A stretch of 10,812 bases of DNA from Chloroflexota bacterium (GTDB lineage: Bacteria > Chloroflexota > UBA6077 > CF-72): assembly GCA_019247135.1 (NCBI GenBank), contig JAFAPL010000136.1:1-10812 (forward strand), written 5' to 3'. The notes beneath the pieces were generated by a model that did no database searches, was not told the DNA's origin, and was given only the letters and a program-made list of their open reading frames with translations. Position 1 is the stretch's first letter. The number at the start of each line of letters is the position of its first letter. Position numbers and translations under genes: made by a program. Below, piece after piece: positions 5,635 to 10,812 of this stretch.

Positions 5635-6965
5635 TGCCGCAAACCTCGACTCCCCAGGACGTTCTCAGCGCTGCCCAGGCGGCGGGAGTCGAGCTGGTGC
5701 ATCTGCAATTCACAGATGTACCCGGCGCGATCAAGAGCATCAGCATCCCCGCGAGTCGGCTCCAACGGGTGCTCCAGGATGGAGCGTGGTTCGACGGCTC
5801 GGCCGTCGAAGGTCTTGCGCGTGTAGCCGAGCGGGACCTGTACCTGCGGCCTGACCCGACGACGTTCGCCGTCCTGCCCTGGGAGGCAACTCCGACTGCA
5901 CGTCTGATCTGCGATCTCGGTTTGCCTGGCGGCACTCCGTTCAAAGCTGATCCGCGTGCGGTGCTCCACGATGCGCTGGCACGCGCCAGGGAGGGCGGCT
6001 TGTGTTATCGCGTGGCGTGCGAGGTCGAGTTCTTCGTCTTCTCGGATGACACGCCGGGGGAAGGCGAGTTGCTGCCCGTCGATCGCAGCGGCTATTTCGA
6101 GATGCACGGCAATCGGGCGAGCAGCCTGTGCTACGCGGCGGTCGACGCACTCGACGCGTTTGGCGTCGGCGTCGAAGCCACCCATCACGAGGTCGGGCCC
6201 GGTCAGTATGAGATCGACCTGGCCGACGACGACGCACTTCGTGTGGCGGACGGGATCGTCGCTCTGAAGTGGGCCCTGCGGGCGCTCGGCCGCCGCTCGG
6301 GCATGCGCGTGAGCTTCATGCCCAAGCCGTTGGAGCACGCATCCGGCTCGGGACTGCATGTCTCGCAGGTGCTGGCGGGCGCGCAGGCAGAGAATCTGTT
6401 CTTCGCGGCCGACGAGCGATACGCGCTCTCACCGCTGGCTTGTCAGTTCATGGCGGGCCAGTTGGCGCACGCGCGCGGCATGTGCGCGATCATCGCCCCG
6501 CTCGTGAACTCGTACAAGCGACTCGGCGGTGGCGCCGAGGCGCCAGCACGTGTGACGTGGGCGCGGGTAAATCGCGGTGCGCTGCTACGCGTGCCCGAGT
6601 CGTCGAGCGGCCCGCGCACCCTGCTGGAGCTGCGCGCGCCCGACCCGTCGTGCAACCCCTATCTCGCGTTTGCGGCGATGCTCGAGGCTGGGCTGGATGG
6701 CATCGCGCGCCAACTGCCGTTGCCCGAGCCGATCGAGGAGCCAGATGCGCCCGACAACAGCGAGGCGGTCGCCGAGCAGTTGGCGAACCCGTTGCCCGCG
6801 ACGCTGGGCGAAGCGCTGGAGGAGCTCGAGTGGGATCCCGTCGTGCGCGAAGCGCTGGGCCAGCCCGTGGTGGAGCGGTTCCTGGCGGCCAAAGAAGCCG
6901 AATGGCTGGCGTTCTCACGCCACATCAGCGCCTGGGAACGCGCGCGCTACCTGGATACCGCATAA
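5634..6965 (+). CDS. Type I glutamine synthetase, GSI-alpha-like, divergent (or gamma-glutamyl-amide synthetase)
   Basis: The enzyme ligates ammonia (or possibly an amine) to glutamate using ATP. The 443 residues match the short GSI-alpha class. The N-terminal part has LQFTDVPGAIKS and FDGSAVEGLARV, with D54 of the ammonium site and R63 at the place of the GSI-alpha feedback arginine. Metal ligands are visible: E130 and E132 in CEVEFF, E186 and E193 in THHEVGPGQYE, H242 in GSGLH, and E332 in LELRAPDP. NSYKRL (292-297) and flap glutamate E302 are also present. Divergent points are FDGSA for FDGSS, GGGAEAP for the usual VPGYEAP flap, and HVSQV where GSI usually has an HxHxS-type ATP-site sequence. 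The loop that carries the adenylylation tyrosine in GSI-beta has no tyrosine here (about 362-388). The C-terminal block from LPATLGEALEEL to AWERARYL is conserved. The ATG overlaps the kinase stop by one base. An ordinary synthetase role is likely, but a gamma-glutamylamide role cannot be excluded. Confidence 0.88.
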   Translation: MPQTSTPQDVLSAAQAAGVELVHLQFTDVPGAIKSISIPASRLQRVLQDGAWFDGSAVEGLARVAERDLYLRPDPTTFAVLPWEATPTARLICDLGLPGGTPFKADPRAVLHDALARAREGGLCYRVACEVEFFVFSDDTPGEGELLPVDRSGYFEMHGNRASSLCYAAVDALDAFGVGVEATHHEVGPGQYEIDLADDDALRVADGIVALKWALRALGRRSGMRVSFMPKPLEHASGSGLHVSQVLAGAQAENLFFAADERYALSPLACQFMAGQLAHARGMCAIIAPLVNSYKRLGGGAEAPARVTWARVNRGALLRVPESSSGPRTLLELRAPDPSCNPYLAFAAMLEAGLDGIARQLPLPEPIEEPDAPDNSEAVAEQLANPLPATLGEALEELEWDPVVREALGQPVVERFLAAKEAEWLAFSRHISAWERARYLDTA

Positions 6966-7052
6966 CTCTCCCTGGCTTTAGGCACTTCGCACAACACCAG
7001 CTACTCACATTCGGATGAAACTGCCGGGGACCTTCACGCGATGCGTTGCATA

Positions 7053-7084
7053 GCCTGTTGTCGGCCAGCAGCTGTTGGGCAGGC
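7053..7084 (+). promoter_or_regulatory. Imperfect nested dyad in the leader of the permease gene
   Basis: GCCTG (7053-7057) and CAGGC (7080-7084) flank a near-palindrome, CCAGCAGCTGTTGG (7065-7078), which has one G-T pair in each arm comparison. It lies about 15 bases before the ribosome binding site of the permease gene. It may be a regulator site or a leader hairpin. No convincing -35/-10 pair was found in the 151-base gap between 6966 and 7116. Confidence 0.25.
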
Positions 7085-7099
7085 TGTCCATATTCGTGC

Positions 7100-7105
7100 G
7101 GAGGT
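7100..7105 (+). promoter_or_regulatory. Ribosome binding site of the permease gene
   Basis: GGAGGT is a strong Shine-Dalgarno match 11 bases before the ATG at 7117. It is the only textbook ribosome binding site in the window and fixes this start. A separate strong signal fits independent translation of the permease. Confidence 0.7.
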
Positions 7106-7116
7106 AGAGACCCGAG

Positions 7117-8673
7117 ATGGCGGACGAGAAGAGGGGCACGATGGTCCCTACGCTGGGGCTCACCGGGATCACGGTCAACGCCATGGCCTTGATTGCACCG
7201 GGTGCATTCCTGTGGCTGACCTATCAGGTACAGGCCGCGCAGACCGTGCCGGGCGGCACGGACTCGACGGCGCTGGACATGTGGCCAGGTATCGTCTTCG
7301 CACTCATTCTCGCGTTCCTGACGGCCATCTCCTACGCCGAGCTGGCGCGCAAGTACCCCGAGGCAGGCACGGGTAGCGCGTACTACTTTGCTGAGAAGGC
7401 TTTCGTCGACAAGGCCGAACAGCGCCACCACAAGTGGGCGCGTCTGGCAAAGCTCGCGACTGGTTGGGCGGCCCACCTCTTCTACTGGGTCTACCCGGGC
7501 ATCATGGTCTCGTTCATGGCCATCCTCATCTCGTACTTGGGTGGCCTGTTCGGGTTCACCATCGACCTGGTCCCACAGATCATCATCTGCTGCGCGTTCT
7601 CCGCCCTCGTTGGCTTCATCGCCTATCGCGGCGTCAACGGCTCGACGATGACGGCGCTGCTGATCAACATCATTCAGCTCGTCGCGCTCGTTTTCTTTTC
7701 GGTCCTCGCCATCGCGTATCGCGTGATCAACCCCGACCACGCCAACTTTGTGCACTCGAGCGCCGGCTCCGTCGTGGTGCCGCACGACCTGATGAACGTG
7801 CTGTTCCAGGCCACGATCGCGATCCTGATCCTCGTCGGGTTCGAGTCGACAACCGCATTTGCGGCGGAGGCCAAGAATCCACGCCGGGACGTCCCACGCG
7901 CGGCGTTGCTGTCGCTGATCATCCAGGGCTTGATCGCCTACCTGTTCGAGTACTTCGCGGCCGACTTCGCGCTCGGCGACACACTCACGAACACCGCCGC
8001 CGATGGCACGCTCACGACTGGCCTTGACGCGGCCGCGGCCTCGAGCGCGCCCATTGGTGACATGATTCGTCTGGTCGGCGACTCGCTGCTCGGTGGCATC
8101 GGCTTTGGCTTGACGATCACCATCGCGATCACGGTTGCCCTGGCGATTCTTGGCACCACGCTATCGGCTATGAACACGGGCGTGCGCATCACGTACGCGA
8201 TGGCCCAGGACGACGAGATGCCTGAGCCGCTCGGCTTGCTACACGGTAGCTACGCGACACCGCACACGGCAGTCTGGGCCATGGTCGTCGTTTCCGCCAT
8301 CGTCGGCATCATCGGGGTGTTCTCGGTGGTGTCGCTGACCGGCATCACGCTGGCGTCGAACTTCGGTACGTTCGTGCTGTACGGCCTGACGTGTCTGTGG
8401 ACGATCATCGCCTTCCATGGGCGCGCCGAGGGCAGCCTCCTCAAGCACGTGATCGTGCCCGCACTGGGATTGATCGCCAACCTGGCCATGCTGGTCACGA
8501 TTCTCGGGGTGGGCATCGCCGGCGGCGGCACCTCGCAAGAGGAGTCACTGATCGCGATCGCGTTTGCGGGGTTCTGGGCCGTCGTCAGTGCGATCTACGT
8601 GGTGCTCAGCAACCGGCGCAGCGGACGGACCTTGTTTGCTACGCCCTCGAGCATAAGCGCCGAACGCGCCTGA
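7117..8673 (+). CDS. APC-superfamily amino acid/amine permease
   Basis: This is an integral membrane secondary transporter for amino acids, polyamines or similar amines, driven by an ion gradient or by exchange. It has 518 residues and about twelve hydrophobic segments, near 14-36, 56-76, 115-140, 150-170, 178-200, 227-247, 262-280, 322-348, 383-404, 408-432, 442-468 and 478-498. The first segment holds GLTGITVNAMALIAPGA, the unwound substrate-binding helix of APC carriers. SYAELARKYPEAGTGSAYYF (72-91) and GFESTTAFAAEAKNPRRDVP (241-260) are characteristic APC signatures. The second of these sits at the start of the loop after segment 6. The start is fixed by GGAGGT upstream. It follows the glutamine synthetase by 151 bases and precedes an amidase, which suggests uptake of a nitrogen-containing substrate, though the sequence does not identify it. 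PuuP and YhdG-like carriers are family models only. Confidence 0.93.
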   Translation: MADEKRGTMVPTLGLTGITVNAMALIAPGAFLWLTYQVQAAQTVPGGTDSTALDMWPGIVFALILAFLTAISYAELARKYPEAGTGSAYYFAEKAFVDKAEQRHHKWARLAKLATGWAAHLFYWVYPGIMVSFMAILISYLGGLFGFTIDLVPQIIICCAFSALVGFIAYRGVNGSTMTALLINIIQLVALVFFSVLAIAYRVINPDHANFVHSSAGSVVVPHDLMNVLFQATIAILILVGFESTTAFAAEAKNPRRDVPRAALLSLIIQGLIAYLFEYFAADFALGDTLTNTAADGTLTTGLDAAAASSAPIGDMIRLVGDSLLGGIGFGLTITIAITVALAILGTTLSAMNTGVRITYAMAQDDEMPEPLGLLHGSYATPHTAVWAMVVVSAIVGIIGVFSVVSLTGITLASNFGTFVLYGLTCLWTIIAFHGRAEGSLLKHVIVPALGLIANLAMLVTILGVGIAGGGTSQEESLIAIAFAGFWAVVSAIYVVLSNRRSGRTLFATPSSISAERA

Positions 8674-8694
8674 CTGCGCTCTCGCGCCTGGCCG

Positions 8695-8718
8695 GCGGCG
8701 GCGCGGATCCGCCGCCGC
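8695..8718 (+). terminator. GC-rich hairpin between permease and amidase genes
   Basis: GCGGCGGCG (8695-8703) pairs perfectly with CGCCGCCGC (8710-8718) around a 6-base loop, forming a 9-bp all-GC stem 21 bases after the permease stop. There is no T-run after it, so it may be a non-canonical terminator, a pause site or a 3'-end stabiliser. Confidence 0.5.
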
Positions 8719-8755
8719 TGCGCTCGACTCCGCCCTGACATACCCTGGGGCTGCC

Positions 8756-10177
8756 ATGGGACAGGACCTTCCGGCGGCCCCAGCTGCGCTGACGATCTCC
8801 GAAGCGGCAGGCCGACTCAGAGACGGCAGCCTCTCATCCGTCGAGCTCACGCGCGCGCTCGTCGCCCGCGCCAGGGCAGCACAGGACACGATCGCCGCGT
8901 TCAACTGTTTCACCGAAGAGCCGGCCCTCGAAGCCGCCGAGCGCGCCGACTCCGACCTGGCGAACGGCGTTGACCGCGGGCCTCTTCAGGGCATCCCGCT
9001 GGGCATCAAAGACATCATCGCCACGCGCGATGCGCCTACCACTGCCAACAGCCGCGTGCTGGATCCGGCCTGGGGCACTCGCGACGACGCGACTGTCGTG
9101 CGCAAACTTCGCGACGCCGGCGCGGTCATTCTGGGGAAACTCGGTCTGCACGAGTTCGCGATTGGCTGGCCCGATCCCGATCTGGGATTTCGCATTCCGA
9201 AGAATCCGTGGGATCTGACGCGTACGCCTGGCGGATCTAGCTCGGGGACCGGGGCGGCGATCGCCGCGGGACTCATTCTCGGCGGGCTCGGAACGGATAC
9301 CGGTGGATCGATTCGCGGTCCGGCGGCGTACTGCGCCATCAGTGGCATCAAGCCGACATTCGGGCGAGTGAGTAAGGAGGGCTGTGTGCCACTCGGCTAC
9401 AGCCTCGACAACATCGGACCGATGGCGCGCACCGCGCGCGACTGCGCGTTGATGCTTCAGGTGCTGGCGGGTCACGATCCACTGGATCCGTGCACGGTGG
9501 ACGAGCCGGTGCCGGACATGCTCGCTCCGCTCAACCGTTCGTTCGAGGGTTTGCGCATTGGGGTCCCGCGCGCGTACTTCTTCGACGTGCCTGAGCTCGA
9601 CGACGAGATTCGCCAGGCCGTGCTGACCGCGATCGACGCTATGGCCGCGGCCGGTGCGCGCGTGGTAGACGTCGAGATCCCGCACGCCGCTCTGGCGCTG
9701 AATGCACAACGGGTCATCATGTGCGGCGAGGCGTACGCGTATCACGAACCGGACTTGCGCCAGCGGCCCGAGCTGTACGGCCGCTACGCGCGCTACCAGC
9801 TCCGGCAAGGAGTCCTGTATAGCGCGGCGGATTATATCCAGGCTCAGCGCGTGCGCTCGCTCATCAAGGTCGAAGCGGAGCGTGCGCTTGCGTCGGTCGA
9901 CGTGATGGTCACCCCGACCGCGCTGACCGTCGCCCAGACGTTCGCCGGGTATGATCCGGACGCGCTGTCGCGCATGCCGTCATTCATGTCGATCTGGAAC
10001 CTGACGGGCCTACCCGCGATCAGCGTACCGTGCGGGTTCTCTTCGGCCGGGCTGCCGCTCGGGCTGCAGATTATTGGCAGGGCGTTCGACGAGCCGACCG
10101 TGTTCCGTGCGGCGGACGCGTACCAGCATGTGACCGAGTGGCACACGCGAACACCGCGAGAGGCGGTGGCCGCATGA
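8756..10177 (+). CDS. Amidase-signature family hydrolase (GatA-like)
   Basis: This enzyme hydrolyses a carboxamide to an acid and ammonia or an amine, using a Ser-cisSer-Lys triad. The 473 residues carry the full amidase signature. Lys85 lies in PLGIKDII, the cis-serine is S161 in TPGGSSSGTG, and the nucleophile is S185 in GTDTGGSIRGPA. The 24-residue spacing of the two serines is that of GatA and fatty acid amide hydrolase. Further family blocks are GIKPTFGRVS, the GPMARTARDCALMLQ segment after it, and MPSFMSIWNLTGLPAISVPCGF near the C-terminus. No signal peptide is evident. A true GatA would normally sit with gatB and gatC. Here there is no gatB, and a 64-residue gene is coupled to the amidase stop by ATGA (10174-10177), so a catabolic amidase is more likely. 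Substrate unknown. The preceding CTGGGG (8745-8750) is a weak ribosome binding site. Confidence 0.93.
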   Translation: MGQDLPAAPAALTISEAAGRLRDGSLSSVELTRALVARARAAQDTIAAFNCFTEEPALEAAERADSDLANGVDRGPLQGIPLGIKDIIATRDAPTTANSRVLDPAWGTRDDATVVRKLRDAGAVILGKLGLHEFAIGWPDPDLGFRIPKNPWDLTRTPGGSSSGTGAAIAAGLILGGLGTDTGGSIRGPAAYCAISGIKPTFGRVSKEGCVPLGYSLDNIGPMARTARDCALMLQVLAGHDPLDPCTVDEPVPDMLAPLNRSFEGLRIGVPRAYFFDVPELDDEIRQAVLTAIDAMAAAGARVVDVEIPHAALALNAQRVIMCGEAYAYHEPDLRQRPELYGRYARYQLRQGVLYSAADYIQAQRVRSLIKVEAERALASVDVMVTPTALTVAQTFAGYDPDALSRMPSFMSIWNLTGLPAISVPCGFSSAGLPLGLQIIGRAFDEPTVFRAADAYQHVTEWHTRTPREAVAA

Positions 10178-10368
10178 GTGCGCAGGAAGAGGTGGACGCG
10201 ATTCTTCGGCGCGCCGGTCTGGCCATTGCGGACTCCCAGGAATATCAGCGGCTCGTGAACAATTACCCGCTCGAGCAGGAGCGGATTGCCCAGTTGCGTA
10301 TCCCTGAGGTGCGCTACGGCGAGCCGGACATGGTCTTTCGCGCCCGCCCAACTGCCGGGCAATCCTGA
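10174..10368 (+). CDS. Small GatC/AtzG-like protein coupled to the amidase (putative amidase partner)
   Basis: This 64-residue protein starts at the ATG that overlaps the amidase stop (ATGA). An open frame runs further upstream to 10030, but that part lies inside the amidase gene and is not credible. It is hydrophilic, probably helical at the N-terminus (QEEVDAILRRAGL), and ends with a conserved-looking extended segment, LRIPEVRYGEPDMVFRARP (41-59). The pattern of an N-terminal helix with a leucine-rich core, then an extended tail with EP followed by an FR-x-x-P ending, recalls GatC and the AtzG/DUF4089 proteins. Those wrap around and stabilise GatA-type amidases such as AtzE. This likeness is read by eye and is inference. 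The coupling supports a 1:1 partner of the amidase. A hypothetical protein with another role is the alternative. Confidence 0.7.
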   Translation: MSAQEEVDAILRRAGLAIADSQEYQRLVNNYPLEQERIAQLRIPEVRYGEPDMVFRARPTAGQS

Positions 10369-10385
10369 ACCCTTCAGGTAAGCCG

Positions 10386-10812
10386 ATGCAGCGCAGCTCC
10401 GAGCGCATGCTCACCACGCATACAGGCAGTCTGCCGCGCCCAGCTGATGTGCGTGAGCTGGTTGCAGGCCGCGATCAGCGCGAGGTGCGTAACAACCCTG
10501 AAGCGGGACCCCGGATTCAGGCCGCCGTCGAAGCGTCGGTACGCAAGCAAGTGGAGATCGGACTGGACATTCCGAACGACGGCGAGATGGGACGTGTTGG
10601 CTTCTCGTCGTATGCCACTGAACGGCTGACCGGCTTCGATGGTCCGAAACGGCCGATGGTCATGCAGATAGACCGTCAGCTGTTTCCTGAGTACTTCGCG
10701 GATCTTGGTCCGGCTGGCGCTTTACGCCAGTTACCGTCCTGCAGCGGCGAGATTACCTGGGTCGGAGACGAGGCGATCGCGCGCGACATCGCCACGTTCA
10801 AGGCCGCCCTGG
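10386..10812 (+). CDS. MetE-like (cobalamin-independent methionine synthase C-terminal domain type) methyltransferase, 3' partial
   Basis: The frame is open from the ATG at 10386 to the window end (142 complete codons) and continues beyond. The N-terminal part carries LTTHTGSLPRP (9-19) and, after a helix, GLDIPNDGEMGRVGFSSY (59-76). Together these mark single-domain relatives of the MetE catalytic domain and of epoxyalkane:coenzyme M transferases, a UROD/MetE-like TIM barrel that uses zinc for thiol alkylation. The zinc ligands would lie downstream, outside the window, so activity cannot be judged. AGG at 10376-10378, in CAGGTAAG, is seven bases before the ATG and supports this start. ATG 10407 is an alternative just before the conserved block. 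It follows the small amidase partner by 17 bases and is probably in the same operon. Its role there is unclear, and it is too short to be a full-length MetE only if it ends soon after the window. Confidence 0.85.
   Translation, partial: MQRSSERMLTTHTGSLPRPADVRELVAGRDQREVRNNPEAGPRIQAAVEASVRKQVEIGLDIPNDGEMGRVGFSSYATERLTGFDGPKRPMVMQIDRQLFPEYFADLGPAGALRQLPSCSGEITWVGDEAIARDIATFKAAL

Noticed and set aside
7058..7094. TTGTCG and CATATT as a promoter for the permease gene
   Set aside because: The spacing is about 25 bases, too long for a sigma-70 promoter, and no better pair was found.
6925..7785. A 286-residue open frame on the - strand spanning the synthetase-permease gap
   Set aside because: Mostly antisense to the permease gene, with an unnatural His/Asp/Glu/Arg-rich composition. 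It offers no explanation for the gap beyond the permease leader.
8834..9808. A 324-residue open frame on the - strand inside the amidase gene
   Set aside because: Opposite a clear amidase with an intact triad. The translation is rich in Arg and low in complexity and shows no recognisable domain.
10447..10629. A 60-residue + strand open frame near the right end
   Set aside because: Out of frame within the MetE-like gene, whose frame carries recognised motifs and stays open to the window end.
1..10812. CRISPR array, tRNA, rRNA, insertion sequence or phage genes
   Set aside because: No regularly spaced repeats, no tRNA-like or rRNA-like sequence and no transposase, integrase or phage motifs were seen on either strand.

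Overview
The window is a gene-dense stretch of high-GC bacterial DNA. All ten genes I can support lie on the + strand, the two at the ends are cut by the window edges, and no gene-free stretch exceeds about 150 bases. The organism is not named by any marker gene. High GC, stop/start overlaps of ATGA and TGATG type, poor Shine-Dalgarno sequences before many genes, a Hanks-type kinase, a PP2C phosphatase and a GSI-alpha-like glutamine synthetase without an adenylylation tyrosine would all suit Chloroflexota or a related soil lineage. That assignment is inference only.

Layout. (1) 1-2593: the 3' part of an ABC exporter ATPase, its NatB-like permease (ATGA overlap), and a clan GH-A-type glycosidase that starts inside or just after the permease end. 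(2) 2696-3655: a D-2-hydroxyacid dehydrogenase standing alone. (3) 3656-3796: a 141-base intergenic region rich in symmetry, with a TTGAC heptamer repeat, a nested perfect dyad and a weak promoter-like element. (4) 3797-6965: a PP2C phosphatase, a membrane-anchored Ser/Thr kinase and a divergent glutamine synthetase, each joined to the next by a one-base TGATG overlap. (5) 7117-8673: a 12-TM APC-superfamily amino acid/amine permease with a good Shine-Dalgarno sequence, followed by a GC-rich hairpin. (6) 8756-10812: an amidase-signature hydrolase, a 64-residue protein coupled to it by an ATGA overlap and resembling GatC/AtzG-type amidase partners, and the 5' part of a MetE-like methyltransferase.

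How the genes may work together. Phosphatase, kinase and glutamine synthetase are almost certainly co-translated, so reversible Ser/Thr phosphorylation could control nitrogen assimilation or gamma-glutamylation here. The downstream permease, amidase and small partner fit uptake and deamidation of an amide or amine nitrogen source that would feed ammonia or an amine to the synthetase. The strongest candidate for something undescribed is this kinase/phosphatase-coupled, divergent synthetase with its dyad-rich control region. The second is the amidase plus small partner module.
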